Shown here: positions 8,640-21,968 of the stretch, in pieces | How the letters are laid out: each line of letters opens with the position of its first letter | How positions within the stretch are numbered: the first letter of the stretch is position 1 | The notes under the pieces: generated by a model | The model's input: only the letters and a program-made list of their open reading frames with translations | Databases searched by the model: none | What the model was told of the DNA's origin: nothing | Source of the DNA: an uncultured Sulfitobacter sp. | GTDB taxonomy: Bacteria > Pseudomonadota > Alphaproteobacteria > Rhodobacterales > Rhodobacteraceae | Assembly (NCBI RefSeq): GCF_947497275.1 | Contig: NZ_CANMFS010000001.1 | Location: forward strand, 496,001-560,000 | DNA: 64,000 nucleotides | Direction: 5' to 3' | Program-made: the position numbers and the translations under genes

Positions 8640-8841
8640 GTCTGGTGCCTTTGTATTCGGGGCCGTATCGGCGCACATCGGGTGCGGCGGGCCGTGTTTC
8701 GGATCAATTCCCAAGCGGGCGTGGTGTGCGTTTAGGCAAAGGCCTGTCGCTTGTCCAACGCTAAATCACCGGAGCGGCGCAAAATACCCTGAAAAGAGAA
8801 AGGTTCAAGCCGGTTTTTGCCGAGCCGGGGACCGGACGGCG

Positions 8842-9396
8842 TCAATCGTCGCGGTCTTTGCCAAGTTCGTCTTTGAGCGCCGCCAGACCGGCAAAGGGCC
8901 GCGCCTGTTCGTCGGTCATTGCCTCTTTTCCCGGCTCGGTCACGCGGACCGGCTCCGACGCCGCATCGCCCTTGCGCGGATACTCGGGCAGTGCCAGTGT
9001 CAGCGCCTCGACTATCACGGCGCCCGGATCGATCCACGCGCCCAACGGCTCGGTGGTGTCGTCCTCGGGCATTTCCGCTTCGGGTTCATCGATCTCTTCG
9101 TATGTCGTCAGATAGGTCCGCACGACCTGTGTGTCGATGCGGGTTGTCACCGGCTCCAGCGTCACGACGCAAGGCTGCACCACGGTCGCACCCAAGGTGC
9201 CGGTCAATTGCCAGTCGGACGACCCGACAGGCTTCACCTCTCCCTCGAAAGAAAGCTTGCGCAGACCGTCGAGACCCAGGGCCTTGGCAATGGTCTTCAT
9301 CTGGGGCGCATCGGGGCGCAGGGCAAAGGGCGTGGGGGTGGCCTGCGACAGGCCGGCCACACGCAGGCTGGTGGCGCTTGGAGGAGTTGGCGACAT
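8842..9396 (-). CDS. YceD/DUF177 family protein
   Basis: This family usually sits next to rpmF and is linked to ribosomal RNA or large-subunit assembly. The 184-residue product has the recognisable central block VVQPCVVTLEPVTTRIDTQV and an acidic C-terminal half with WIDPGAVIVEALTLALPEYPR. The start is taken at ATG 9396 (MSPTPPSATSLRVAGL). The ORF track extends 33 residues into the divergent promoter region. It is 200 bases upstream of rpmF, with no clear terminator in between. Confidence 0.82.
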   Translation of the reverse strand: MSPTPPSATSLRVAGLSQATPTPFALRPDAPQMKTIAKALGLDGLRKLSFEGEVKPVGSSDWQLTGTLGATVVQPCVVTLEPVTTRIDTQVVRTYLTTYEEIDEPEAEMPEDDTTEPLGAWIDPGAVIVEALTLALPEYPRKGDAASEPVRVTEPGKEAMTDEQARPFAGLAALKDELGKDRDD

Positions 9397-9415
9397 GAGA
9401 GAGTGCTTTCGTTTC

Positions 9416-9443
9416 TTGAACCGCAGGGCGCTATTGGTATATG
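9416..9443 (+). promoter_or_regulatory. Possible sigma70 promoter of the BamE-like gene
   Basis: TTGAAC (9416-9421) and TATATG (9438-9443) are separated by 16 bases in the divergent gap between the YceD gene and the BamE-like gene. The start codon lies 42 bases further on. The match is by eye only. Confidence 0.35.
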
Positions 9444-9484
9444 CGAGATAAAAGCCAGGCAAGTTAAGGGCAAGGGGCAGCACC

Positions 9485-9949
9485 ATGGGTAACAAGACTT
9501 ACGCGGTTTGTCTGCGCCGATTTCTCGCAGCCGCCGCCGTCTGCGGCACATTGGCCGCGTGCAGCCCGCAGTACGTCAATCATGGATACATTCCGCCTCA
9601 GGAAGATCTGGAGCAGATCGTCGTGGGCGTCGATACCCGCGCCTCCGTCGAGGAATCGATCGGCGCGCCCGTGACCTCCGGGGTGGTCAACGACGGTGGC
9701 TATTATTATGTCCGCAGCCGTCGGCGCACCCTTGGTGCGTTCGCGCCGCAGGTGATCGAACGTGAGGTCGTTGCGATCAGCTTTGACGGCGCGGGCGTCG
9801 TGACCAACGTCGAGCGGTTCGGGCTGGAGCGGGGGCAGGTCGTGCCGCTGTCGCGCCGTGTCACGACATCGGGTGTCAGCAACTCCAACTTCCTGCGCAG
9901 GTTGCTAAGCAGTCTCGGCCGGTTCAATCCCGCCGGCGCGGCCGGCTGA
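9485..9949 (+). CDS. BamE/SmpA-like outer-membrane lipoprotein
   Basis: The 154-residue product has a lipoprotein signal (LAAAAVCGTLAAC, with lipobox Cys near residue 26). A BamE-like domain follows, containing DLEQIVVGVDTRASVEESIGAP and the strand GGYYYVRSRRRT. BamE belongs to the complex that inserts beta-barrel proteins into the outer membrane. It starts at ATG 9485. The gene stands alone and is divergent from the YceD gene. Confidence 0.82.
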   Translation: MGNKTYAVCLRRFLAAAAVCGTLAACSPQYVNHGYIPPQEDLEQIVVGVDTRASVEESIGAPVTSGVVNDGGYYYVRSRRRTLGAFAPQVIEREVVAISFDGAGVVTNVERFGLERGQVVPLSRRVTTSGVSNSNFLRRLLSSLGRFNPAGAAG

Positions 9950-10014
9950 TTTCGCAGGACGGCCATGTTTTCCGCGCTAGGGTTGGCTCAGGCCATCCGC
10001 GCGCGGAGAATCGA

Positions 10015-10737
10015 ATGAAACCCCTCTACAAAGGCAAATACCTCGCCCGTGCCGCCGACGGCACCGCGGATCTGAATGCCGCGTTGGCGCTGCGCAGCCG
10101 ATGTTTCGGCGTGGCGGGGGGGGCGCAAGACGTCTTTGACGCCACAGCGATACATGTGCTCGTCCACGAGGCGACGTCCGGTGTACTGGTCTGCACCTAC
10201 CGGCTGATGGCGCAATCGGGGGCAGGGCTGTGCAACAGCTATGCCGCGCAATTCTACGATCTGAGCGCGTTGGCGCGGTTCGATGGGCCGATGTTGGAAC
10301 TTGGCCGCTTCTGCGTCGACCCTGCCCGACACGACCCCGATATTGTGCGCATCGCGTGGGCGGCCTTGACCGCTTATGTCGATGCCGCGCGTGTGCAGCT
10401 TTTGTTCGGCTGCGCGTCCTTCGCGGGGATCGACCCGGACGCCTATCTCGACTGTTTCGCGCTTCTCAAGGCGCGGCACCTCGCGCCGCCGTCCTGGCGC
10501 CCGAAGATCAAGGCGGAAGACGTGTTTCGCTATGCGGCACGGCTGCGCCGCGCACCTGATCCGCGCAAGGCCCATGCCGAGATGCCGCCGCTGCTGCGCA
10601 CCTATCTGATGATGGGCGGCTGGGTCAGCGATCACGCGGTGGTCGACCGGCAGATGGGAACACTGCACGTTTTCACCGGTCTCGAAATCGGGGCGATCCC
10701 TGAGAGCCGCAAACGTCTGCTGCGCGCGCTTGTCTGA
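10015..10737 (+). CDS. olsB: Ornithine N-acyltransferase, OlsB type (GNAT fold)
   Basis: OlsB transfers a 3-hydroxyacyl group from ACP to ornithine, the first step of ornithine-lipid synthesis, a phosphorus-free membrane lipid. The 240-residue product has the OlsB-like block MLELGRFCVDPARHDPDIVR and LLFGCASFAGIDPDAY. It starts at ATG 10015, 65 bases after the BamE-like gene. No olsA partner acyltransferase is adjacent. A hemolysin-like GNAT protein would be the alternative label; OlsB fits better. Confidence 0.8.
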   Translation: MKPLYKGKYLARAADGTADLNAALALRSRCFGVAGGAQDVFDATAIHVLVHEATSGVLVCTYRLMAQSGAGLCNSYAAQFYDLSALARFDGPMLELGRFCVDPARHDPDIVRIAWAALTAYVDAARVQLLFGCASFAGIDPDAYLDCFALLKARHLAPPSWRPKIKAEDVFRYAARLRRAPDPRKAHAEMPPLLRTYLMMGGWVSDHAVVDRQMGTLHVFTGLEIGAIPESRKRLLRALV

Positions 10738-10772
10738 TTGACCTTTCCTGCGCGCCGGAGTAGCCCGCTGCC

Positions 10773-12581
<1,809 letters not shown>

Positions 12582-12584
12582 CCC

Positions 12585-13340
12585 TTAGCGCATCCGCAAA
12601 GCGCCATCGAGCCGGATCACCTCACCGTTGAGATAGCCCATCTCGACGATGAAGGCGGCTGTGCGGCCAAACTCGGCAGGATCGCCCAGGCGCGCCGGAT
12701 TCGGAACCTCGGCGGCAAGGCTGTCCTGCACGTCCTGGGGCAGTCCGCGCAGCATCGGCGTGCTGAAAATCCCCGGTGCGATGGTCATCACACGGATGCC
12801 GTCCTTGGCCAGATCGCGCGCCATCGGCAACGCCATCGACACGATGCCGCCCTTGGATGCGGCATAGGCGACCTGACCTTTCTGCCCATCAAACGCGGCC
12901 ACGGAAGCGGTGTTGATGATCACACCGCGGGCGCCGTCGTCGTCGTGGTCTTCCTTGGCCATTGCGGTTGCCGCGAGACGCGCGATGTTGAAGCTGCCGA
13001 CCAGATTGATGTCGATCGTTTTCTGGAAAGCTGACAAGGGGTGAGGCCCCTCGCGCCCGGTGGTCTTGATCCCCAACGCGATCCCCGCACAGTTCACCGC
13101 GACGTTGAGCGCGCCCATCTTCTCGCGCGCCTGCGCGATAGCGGCCTCGACCGAAGCCTCGTCGATCACGTCGGTCTCGATGAAATGGCCACCGATCTCC
13201 GTGGCGACCTTCGGACCGCGCTCCGTGTCGCGGTCCAGAAGCGTGACCTTGGCACCCTGTGACGCAAAATAGCGGGCGGTTGCTTCTCCGAGGCCGGAGG
13301 CGCCACCGGTGATGACGGCGGCGGTTTGTGACATTTTCAT
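12585..13340 (-). CDS. Short-chain dehydrogenase, 3-hydroxyacyl-CoA dehydrogenase-like
   Basis: The 251-residue product has a Rossmann motif (GGASGLGEAT), the NAG-type motif (NCAGIA) and the catalytic YAASK with Ser in NTASVAAFDG. The overall sequence resembles the HSD17B10 type that oxidises short 3-hydroxyacyl-CoA or 2-methyl-3-hydroxybutyryl-CoA; this substrate is inferred. The ORF starts with two in-frame ATGs (13340 and 13334). The gene converges on the ABC-F gene with 3 bases between stops. Confidence 0.85.
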   Translation of the reverse strand: MKMSQTAAVITGGASGLGEATARYFASQGAKVTLLDRDTERGPKVATEIGGHFIETDVIDEASVEAAIAQAREKMGALNVAVNCAGIALGIKTTGREGPHPLSAFQKTIDINLVGSFNIARLAATAMAKEDHDDDGARGVIINTASVAAFDGQKGQVAYAASKGGIVSMALPMARDLAKDGIRVMTIAPGIFSTPMLRGLPQDVQDSLAAEVPNPARLGDPAEFGRTAAFIVEMGYLNGEVIRLDGALRMR

Positions 13341-13376
13341 CGCGAAGGCTCCTTTATTGAACAGGTGTTCAGATGA

Positions 13377-14207
13377 TCACGCCACGCACCGCTGTGCAAG
13401 GGGAGTCCAGCGCAACCAGCTGCCCGCCGTTTCCACTCTGCGCGCACCGGTGCGTGATTTGAAACGGTCGAGCCCGGCCGCGTCGGGTATAGAGCGCCCC
13501 AGATCCAAACAGGTGATTCCATTGCGCGAGAAACGCATCAAAGCCTGCCAGAACAGCAGATTATGCGCCTGCACCGCGCGGGCCGCGTCTGTGGCATGGC
13601 CGATATGATATGTCGCCCGGCTGCCGTGCGTTAGAAAAAGCATATGTGCAACGGCATGACCGCGCAGCAGTGCCGTGAACAGGTGCGTCTGCGCCGGGGC
13701 TGCTTCGGCAAATGCCGCTGTCAAAGGTGCCGGCCAATTGCGATACCGGCGCGAGCGCGCCTGCGCGGTTTCGAGCGCCAGCAGCGGATGGTCAGGCGCA
13801 AGCGGGCGTTCAAGCACGCGCAATGGACCACGTTCGGCCTGCACCAGCTGATGACGCCATTTCTGGTGCAGTCGCGCCCGCAATAATGGTGGCGGTAGAC
13901 GCAGATCAAGCTGCCATATCTGCTGGGGTGCTGCGATGCGCAGGGCACGCGGCACGATCACAGGTGCTTCGGGCGACAGGATCAGCGGGCGGCGGTGCAG
14001 GCCCGACTGCCGCAGCTGCGCGATCAGGTCCGGCGGGGGCACCGCGCGCGGCAGCATCAGCACGGGTATACCGACGATCCGCCGGCTGAGCAGCACCAGG
14101 CCAGAACGCAGTGTCACCGGTTCTTCACCGCACAGCCGTAACGCTGCGGCAAAGGCCGGGTCTTGCATCAAGGAATGATCAGCGGGGGCTGGCGCGGCAT
14201 CGAACAT
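13377..14207 (-). CDS. FemAB-like GNAT acyltransferase of unknown substrate
   Basis: The 276-residue product has an Arg/Leu-rich N-terminal half. It then has a region typical of FemAB/GNAT proteins that act on lipids or polysaccharides (FTALLRGHAVAHMLFLTHGSRATYHIGHA, then AHNLLFWQALMRFSRNGITCLDLGR). No signal peptide is visible. It lies alone between the SDR gene and tyrS. Substrate and pathway cannot be named. Confidence 0.65.
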   Translation of the reverse strand: MFDAAPAPADHSLMQDPAFAAALRLCGEEPVTLRSGLVLLSRRIVGIPVLMLPRAVPPPDLIAQLRQSGLHRRPLILSPEAPVIVPRALRIAAPQQIWQLDLRLPPPLLRARLHQKWRHQLVQAERGPLRVLERPLAPDHPLLALETAQARSRRYRNWPAPLTAAFAEAAPAQTHLFTALLRGHAVAHMLFLTHGSRATYHIGHATDAARAVQAHNLLFWQALMRFSRNGITCLDLGRSIPDAAGLDRFKSRTGARRVETAGSWLRWTPLAQRCVA

Positions 14208-14256
14208 GCCGGCCAGCGTGCGCCCGCTGTGGTTAATGCGGGTTTAATTCGGGCGT

Positions 14257-15507
14257 CTATTCAATCTGCACCAGCGCGTGTCGCTTCTTTCCCGCCGACA
14301 GCTTGACCGGCGAGGCAAGCGCGGCGGCGTCAAGCATCAGCCCTGCATCATTCAGCAGCGCATCGTCGATCCGCGCACCGTTCTCAGCAATCAGGCGCTT
14401 TGCCTCTTTCCCCGAGGCCGCAAGACCCGATTTAACGATGAGCTGAACGATAGAGATGCCGTCGCCCACATCGTCACGCGTCAGCGTCAGCGTCGGCAGG
14501 TCATCGCCCACCCCGCCTTTCTCGAACACCTCGCGTGCCGTCGCCTCGGCGGCGGCGGCGGCCTCTGCGCCGTGCAACAACGTTGTCACCTCGCTGGCGA
14601 GCCGGATTTTAGCCGCATTGATCTCGGATCCCTCGAGCGCACCAAGCCTGTCGCATTCGTCAACCGGCAATTCGGTATACAGCCTGAGAAACCGGCCCAC
14701 GTCCGCATCGGTGGTGTTGCGCCAGAATTGCCAGAACTCGTAGGGTGACAGCATATCCGGATTGAGCCAGATCGCGCCGGATTGGGATTTGCCCATCTTC
14801 TTGCCATCGCTCGTGGTCAGCAGAGGCGATGTAAGCCCGTACACCTCGCCGTCGATCACCCGGCGGGTGAGGTCGATACCGTTGACGATGTTGCCCCATT
14901 GATCGCTGCCGCCCATTTGCAGGATGCAGCCATAGCGGCGGTACAGTTCCATGAAATCATATGCTTGCAGGATCATGTAGTTGAATTCGAGAAACGACAG
15001 GGATTGCTCGCGGTCAAGCCGGGACTTGACGCTTTCGAACGACAGCATCCGGTTGATCGAGAAATGCCGCCCGATGTCGCGCAGGAAATCGAGATAGTTA
15101 AGATCATCAAGCCATTCGGCGTTGTCGATCATCATCGCATCCGTCGGCCCGTCTCCGTAGGAAAGATAAGCCGAGAACACACGGCGGATCCCCGCGATGT
15201 TGGCGTCGATCTGCGCAGGTGTCAGCAACGGCCGCTCGTCCGCGCGAAACGAAGGATCACCCACCTTGGTCGTGCCGCCCCCCATCAGCGTGATCGGCTT
15301 GTTGCCGGTCTTCTGCAGCCAGCGCAGCATCATGATCTGGATCAAGCTGCCGACATGCAGGGATTTCGCGGTCGCGTCAAAACCGATGTATCCGGGCTGC
15401 GCGCCCTTTGCCAAGGCCTCGTCGAGCCCCTGATAGTCGGTACAATCGGCCAGAAAGCCACGCTCCATCATCACGGTGATGAATTCCGATTTGGGATGGT
15501 ATGTCAT
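14257..15507 (-). CDS. tyrS: Tyrosyl-tRNA synthetase
   Basis: This class I synthetase charges tRNA-Tyr. The product of 416 residues has the HIGH-type motif [12 protein letters not shown], the tyrosine-binding [12 protein letters not shown] region, GGSDQWGNI and the KMSKS-type [14 protein letters not shown]-terminal S4-like RNA-binding domain ends it ([21 protein letters not shown]). The start is ATG 15507 ([10 protein letters not shown]); the 29 extra ORF-track residues reach into the promoter region. It is divergent from anmK. Confidence 0.95.
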   Translation of the reverse strand: MTYHPKSEFITVMMERGFLADCTDYQGLDEALAKGAQPGYIGFDATAKSLHVGSLIQIMMLRWLQKTGNKPITLMGGGTTKVGDPSFRADERPLLTPAQIDANIAGIRRVFSAYLSYGDGPTDAMMIDNAEWLDDLNYLDFLRDIGRHFSINRMLSFESVKSRLDREQSLSFLEFNYMILQAYDFMELYRRYGCILQMGGSDQWGNIVNGIDLTRRVIDGEVYGLTSPLLTTSDGKKMGKSQSGAIWLNPDMLSPYEFWQFWRNTTDADVGRFLRLYTELPVDECDRLGALEGSEINAAKIRLASEVTTLLHGAEAAAAAEATAREVFEKGGVGDDLPTLTLTRDDVGDGISIVQLIVKSGLAASGKEAKRLIAENGARIDDALLNDAGLMLDAAALASPVKLSAGKKRHALVQIE

Positions 15508-15594
15508 GGCGCTTGCCCTTCGATCGTGTTGCGGGGCATCTATAGGCGCATGGGTGCCAAAGGAAAAGCCGCCAAACGGCGGCCGAGAGGACAA

Positions 15595-16707
15595 ATGAGC
15601 AGGGCGATTGCAAAGACCGGGACGGTGCGTGCGGCGGGGGCCATGTCGGGCACCTCACTCGACGGGGTGGATGTGGCGGTGCTGGAGACAGACGGTTGCA
15701 CCATCACACGGTTCGGGCCGTCGTCCTACCGCGCCTATTCCGACGCCGAGCGTGCCGTCATTGCGGCAGCTCTCGGCCAGTGGTCGGGTGACGCCGTCGA
15801 AGCAGCGGCGCGCGTCGTCGATGCGGCGCATTTCGAAGCGCTGGAACCCTACAGGGACGTCGATCTGATGGGATTTCACGGTCAGACGCTTGCCCATGCG
15901 CCGCGCACGCACGGTACGTTGCAGGCGGGTGACGGCGCGCTTCTGGCCGACCGGCTGAGCGTTCCCGTGGTGTGGGATTTTCGCACGGCCGACGTCGAGC
16001 TGGGCGGCGAGGGTGCACCGCTTGCCCCCTTCTTTCACCACGCCTGTGCCCGCTACATCGGCGAGGCGGCGCCGGTCGCTTTTCTCAACCTTGGCGGTGT
16101 CGGCAATCTAACATGGGTGGACCCGGCGGTTACCGCGCCGGATGCGGCAAGCGCGCTTTTGGCCTTCGACACCGGACCGGCGAATGCGCCCGTGAACGAC
16201 CTGATGCAGGCGCGCCTTGGCCTTGCGTATGATGCGGACGGTGCCGTGGCGCGGCGGGGGACGGTCGAGATGGGCGCGCTTGAATTGTTTCTGGCGGAGC
16301 CATATTTTGCAAGGATGCCGCCCAAGTCACTGGATCGCAACGATTTCGCGGAAATGGTCGCTTTGGTGAACGAGCTGTCCGACGCAGATGCGGCGGCGAC
16401 CCTGACCGCGATGTGCGCGGCGGGTGTGGCCGAGGCGATGCAGCACTGCCCGGTGCCGCCAGCGCGTCTGCTTGTCACCGGTGGTGGTCGGCACAATCCG
16501 GTCTTGATGCAAATGTTGCGGGTTTCGCTGGAGTGTCCGGTGCTGCCGGTCGAAGCCGTTGGTCTCGACGGTGACATGCTCGAAGCGCAGGCCTTTGCTT
16601 TTCTCGCCGTGCGCGTGGCGCGGGGGATGTCCACGTCATGCGCGCGTACCACAGGTGTCGCCGCCGCGGTCGGCGGTGGCATGATCAGCATCCCGTCAGC
16701 AGAGTAG
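15595..16707 (+). CDS. anmK: Anhydro-N-acetylmuramic acid kinase
   Basis: AnmK phosphorylates and opens 1,6-anhydro-MurNAc during peptidoglycan recycling. The product of 370 residues has the phosphate-binding [17 protein letters not shown], the catalytic-base region [22 protein letters not shown] and [14 protein letters not shown]. The start is ATG 15595 with GAGAGG 7 bases upstream. The ORF track starts 813 bases earlier because the strand opposite tyrS happens to be open. It complements nagZ in the same pathway. Confidence 0.93.
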   Translation: MSRAIAKTGTVRAAGAMSGTSLDGVDVAVLETDGCTITRFGPSSYRAYSDAERAVIAAALGQWSGDAVEAAARVVDAAHFEALEPYRDVDLMGFHGQTLAHAPRTHGTLQAGDGALLADRLSVPVVWDFRTADVELGGEGAPLAPFFHHACARYIGEAAPVAFLNLGGVGNLTWVDPAVTAPDAASALLAFDTGPANAPVNDLMQARLGLAYDADGAVARRGTVEMGALELFLAEPYFARMPPKSLDRNDFAEMVALVNELSDADAAATLTAMCAAGVAEAMQHCPVPPARLLVTGGGRHNPVLMQMLRVSLECPVLPVEAVGLDGDMLEAQAFAFLAVRVARGMSTSCARTTGVAAAVGGGMISIPSAE

Positions 16708-16763
16708 TTGGAGCGGGGCCCGTGCGGGCCGGGCTGGACGCGCCGCGAGCGTATCGAAGGGTG

Positions 16764-17291
16764 TCAGAGTGTCGCTTCGAAAAACAGAAGCTGTGCAAGA
16801 GCGTTGTCCGGTATGTCCTGGTAGGGGCCGCGTTCGGCCATGCCGAGGGAGGTATAAAGCGCCCGCGCGGCAGTCAGACTGCGCGAGGTATCCAGGACGA
16901 CGCGGGCAAAACCGTCCGTTCGTGCTTGTTGCAGAAGCGCCGTCATCAGACCTTTGGCCGCCCCGTGACCCCGTCCATGCGGCGCTACAAACAGCCGCTT
17001 GATTTCCGATGTACGCTCATCAAGCGCATGGGACATCCCGCAGCCCACAACATTGCCGTGCAACTCGGCGACGAGGATGGTCCCCGTGGGCCGCGCATGC
17101 ACCGATTCGAGCGTATCCATCAGCGCGCGGTACTTCGCCTCCGGATAGAACGTTGCGACCAGCTCGGCTTCGGAGGTGGAGATACTTCTCAGATGGGCAC
17201 GGTAGTCCCAGCACAAAGCTCTGACGGCAGCGAGATCGCCAGGCCCGTCAGCGGGCCTGATGGTAATGACGGCAGTATCCGGCGTCTGCAT
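16764..17291 (-). CDS. GNAT acetyltransferase
   Basis: The product of about 175 residues has a GNAT fold with the acetyl-CoA loop APHGRGHGAAKGLM and a C-terminal LDTSRSLTAARALYTSLGM. The start is taken at ATG 17291 (MQTPDTAVITIRPAD); an upstream ATG at 17342 would add 17 residues of poor quality. The substrate is unknown. It converges on anmK and is divergent from the PRC-barrel gene. Confidence 0.82.
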   Translation of the reverse strand: MQTPDTAVITIRPADGPGDLAAVRALCWDYRAHLRSISTSEAELVATFYPEAKYRALMDTLESVHARPTGTILVAELHGNVVGCGMSHALDERTSEIKRLFVAPHGRGHGAAKGLMTALLQQARTDGFARVVLDTSRSLTAARALYTSLGMAERGPYQDIPDNALAQLLFFEATL

Positions 17292-17421
17292 GCGGTCTCC
17301 GGGGTCTGTGCCGCAGGAAGAAAGAACCCAACCGGGCGGCATGAAAAAAATATTCGCAATCTTGGATCAAAGGCGTGTCACGAGCGTTGATAATATGAAT
17401 GAACTAAGAAGGAGTTTCCAC

Positions 17422-17850
17422 ATGAAATTGACTACATCCTTGATAGCAGGCGGTATCTTGAGCGTTGGGGCAACGGGCGCATTTGCCGAAGCCCACATGG
17501 ATCCGTCCTCGATGATTCCCGCCGACAACATCTCTGACGGGGCGGTGTACCGGATGGACGTTGAAGCCGGCGACACAGTCTGGGCTGGTGGAACGGCTTA
17601 CAGCACCATTGATACCTCGTGGACAGAGGTGGGCGAGATTGACGATATTCTTCTCGACCGGAACGGCAAAATGGTTGGTATTCTCATCGAAGTAGGAGGA
17701 TTTCTGGGTATCAACGACCGCGATGTGGTGATTCCGCTCGAGAATGTCCGGTTTGCTACTGGTGAGGGGGATACCTATTCCTACGTCACCAACCTGACCG
17801 AGGAAGAGATCAAGGCGCTGCCAGAAATCGATGACGATATCTGGGATTGA
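17422..17850 (+). CDS. Exported PRC-barrel domain protein
   Basis: The 142-residue product has a signal peptide (MKLTTSLIAGGILSVGATGAFA, cleavage before EAHMD) and a PRC-barrel (EVGEIDDILLDRNGKMVGILIEVGG, GINDRDVVIPLENV). The start ATG 17422 has a strong ribosome-binding site, AAGGAG, 8 bases upstream. The ORF track start at 17260 lies in the divergent GNAT gene. The C-terminus is acidic. PRC-barrels are small protein-interaction modules; the periplasmic role is unknown. Confidence 0.85.
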   Translation: MKLTTSLIAGGILSVGATGAFAEAHMDPSSMIPADNISDGAVYRMDVEAGDTVWAGGTAYSTIDTSWTEVGEIDDILLDRNGKMVGILIEVGGFLGINDRDVVIPLENVRFATGEGDTYSYVTNLTEEEIKALPEIDDDIWD

Positions 17851-17871
17851 TTCCGGCCTAAGCTAGCTGGG

Positions 17872-17900
17872 AAGGGAGGGCATCGTGCCCTCCCTTTTTT
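17872..17900 (+). terminator. Rho-independent terminator
   Basis: AAGGGAGGGCA / TGCCCTCCCTT around a 3-base loop is followed by TTTT. It follows the PRC-barrel gene and lies just beyond the enolase stop, so it may serve the + strand gene chiefly. Confidence 0.85.
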
Positions 17901-17924
17901 CTTTTCATACTCAAAACAAGACTC

Positions 17925-20143
<2,219 letters not shown>

Positions 20144-20227
20144 CGCAGTGTTCCAACCCGTTGTTTCGCCGGGGTGATGCGCTTTTCGTGCTGGCTGTGC
20201 AAGGGCCGCGATGGTAGCGGTCTGTCC

Positions 20228-21268
20228 ATGAATACGACCTTCCCGCGTTCATCACTCGCCCGGACGGGCCTGACACTGGCGGTCGCGCTTGTCGGGGCGG
20301 CACTGGCGCGGGCACTGAATATGCCTGTCTTCATGCTGACCGGTCCGGCTGTGGCCGTGAGCCTGTGCGGGCTGGGCGGGATGCCGCTGGAGATCGATCC
20401 CCGGGTGCGCAATTTGTGTTTCATGGTGCTCGGGATGACCGTGGGCAGCGGGTTCGATCCCGACGCGTTGGGTGCGATGGTCCGCTGGCCGCTGGCCTTT
20501 GCCGGCATTTTTCTCGTGACGTGGGGCACGATGGTGGGTGCCCGCGCGATCCTGTCGCGCGGTTTCGGATTTACGCCCTACGCGGCTTTGCTGGCAGGCT
20601 CCCCCGGGCATCTGAGCTTTGTCATCGCGATGGCGGAAGGCAGCGGACAGGATGTCGTGCGGATTTCAGTGGTGCAATCGGTGCGATTGTTGTTGCTGAC
20701 GCTGGTGGTACCGTTCGTTGCCGTCGCGCTGGGGGTTGATATGGGCGCTGCCCTTGCGCCGGCGGGCGCTGGTTGGCCACTGTGGACGATTGCGTTGATG
20801 GGGGGCGCGGCGTGGATCGCGGCGCAAGGGCTGGAGCGGTTGCGCGTGCCTGCGCCGCTTCTGATCGGTGCGATGCTGGTGTCGGGCATTTTCCAGCTTT
20901 CAGGTGTGCAAAGCGGTGCGATGCCCGACTGGATGGTGATGCCTGCATATCTCGCGCTCGGCGCGCTGATCGGGACCCGTTTCGCGGGCGTGCAGTTGGC
21001 GGAGTTCCTGCGCGATCTAGGGGCCGGCCTTGCGGTAACAGGCATCGCCGTTGCCGCGTCCGCCATCGCCGCTTTTGTGATCGCGGTGGCATTGGGCATG
21101 CCGCCTTCGCACGTACTGGTGGCCTTTGCGCCCGGCGGGCTTGAAACGATGATCGCGATGGGCGTGGTGCTCGGCGTCGCACCGGGGTTTGTCGCGGCAT
21201 GTCATATTACCCGGCTCCTGGTCCTCAGCGTCCTGCTTCCGCTGATGGCGCGCCGCTCTATTTCTTGA
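20228..21268 (+). CDS. AbrB-family membrane protein
   Basis: The product of about 346 residues is strongly hydrophobic. It has repeated Gly-rich helices (MPVFMLTGPAVAVSLCGLGG) and the family-type GSPGHLSFVIAMAEGSGQDV. This is the duplicated AbrB/AmoA-like membrane family, not the DNA-binding AbrB. The start is taken at ATG 20228 (MNTTFPRSSL); the upstream ATG at 20174 would add 18 residues in the divergent gap. Its 3' end overlaps the NYN gene by 11 bases on the opposite strand. Confidence 0.82.
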   Translation: MNTTFPRSSLARTGLTLAVALVGAALARALNMPVFMLTGPAVAVSLCGLGGMPLEIDPRVRNLCFMVLGMTVGSGFDPDALGAMVRWPLAFAGIFLVTWGTMVGARAILSRGFGFTPYAALLAGSPGHLSFVIAMAEGSGQDVVRISVVQSVRLLLLTLVVPFVAVALGVDMGAALAPAGAGWPLWTIALMGGAAWIAAQGLERLRVPAPLLIGAMLVSGIFQLSGVQSGAMPDWMVMPAYLALGALIGTRFAGVQLAEFLRDLGAGLAVTGIAVAASAIAAFVIAVALGMPPSHVLVAFAPGGLETMIAMGVVLGVAPGFVAACHITRLLVLSVLLPLMARRSIS

Positions 21269-21968
21269 GGCGCACCAAAAGCCGCGCACCGGCCTTTTGG
21301 GTTTCCAGTTCCGGGATGTCGCGCACCAGTGCCGACAGCTTGCCGTGGCCATAGCTGCGGGTGTCGAAGTCGGGGTGCGCGGCCTGCACCGTCTGCCCGA
21401 TCTGGCCGAGGTTATACCAATCGTCCTCCTGATCGATCTTCTCCATGGCGCTGGTGATAAGGGGCAGGGCGGCGGATGATTTTTCGTTGATCTGGCCCTG
21501 CGCACGGTCGCCACCGTCCAGGTTCTCGATGAAAATAAAGCGGTTGCACACGTTGCGCAGGGCCTCCGGCGTTTTCTTCTCGCCGATGCCCACGACCGTC
21601 AGCCCGTCTTCGCGCAGGCGGTTGGCCAGCGCGGTAAAGTCGCTGTCGGAGGAGACAAGCACGAAGCCGTCAAATCGACCCTGGTGCAGGATGTCCATCG
21701 CGTCGATCACCAGCCCGATGTCGGAGGCGTTCTTGCCCTTGGTATTTGCGGTTTCCTGTACCGCGACGAGGCCCAGATCCATCAGCTTGCCCGCCCATGA
21801 TTTCAACCGGTCGCTCGACCAGTCGCCATAGACGCGGCGCAAGGCAGGCTCGCCGATGCTTGTCACCTCGCGCAGCACGGCGGCGGCGTGTTTGGCCGGC
21901 ACGTTGTCGGCGTCGATCAGCACGGCAAGCAGCGGGCGGTCGCGGTCTGGTTTGGCACGGTCTGGCAT
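21258..21968 (-). CDS. NYN-domain ribonuclease-like protein with C-terminal LOTUS/OST-HTH domain
   Basis: The 236-residue product opens with an NYN (PIN-like) nuclease fold. LAVLIDADNVPA carries the first acidic residues, and DGFVLVSSDSDFTALANRLRE carries the conserved DSDF. The last 70 residues resemble an OST-HTH/LOTUS domain (DDWYNLGQIGQTVQAAHPDFDTRSYGHGKLSALVRDI). The combination suggests RNA binding plus RNA cleavage. The targets are unknown. It starts at ATG 21968 and is divergent from the DEAD-box helicase. Confidence 0.85.
   Translation of the reverse strand: MPDRAKPDRDRPLLAVLIDADNVPAKHAAAVLREVTSIGEPALRRVYGDWSSDRLKSWAGKLMDLGLVAVQETANTKGKNASDIGLVIDAMDILHQGRFDGFVLVSSDSDFTALANRLREDGLTVVGIGEKKTPEALRNVCNRFIFIENLDGGDRAQGQINEKSSAALPLITSAMEKIDQEDDWYNLGQIGQTVQAAHPDFDTRSYGHGKLSALVRDIPELETQKAGARLLVRLKK

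Noticed and set aside
14782-15594. N-terminal 271 codons of the 641-aa ORF that ends with anmK
   Set aside because: They lie opposite tyrS and lack protein character. AnmK has a normal start with a ribosome-binding site at 15595.
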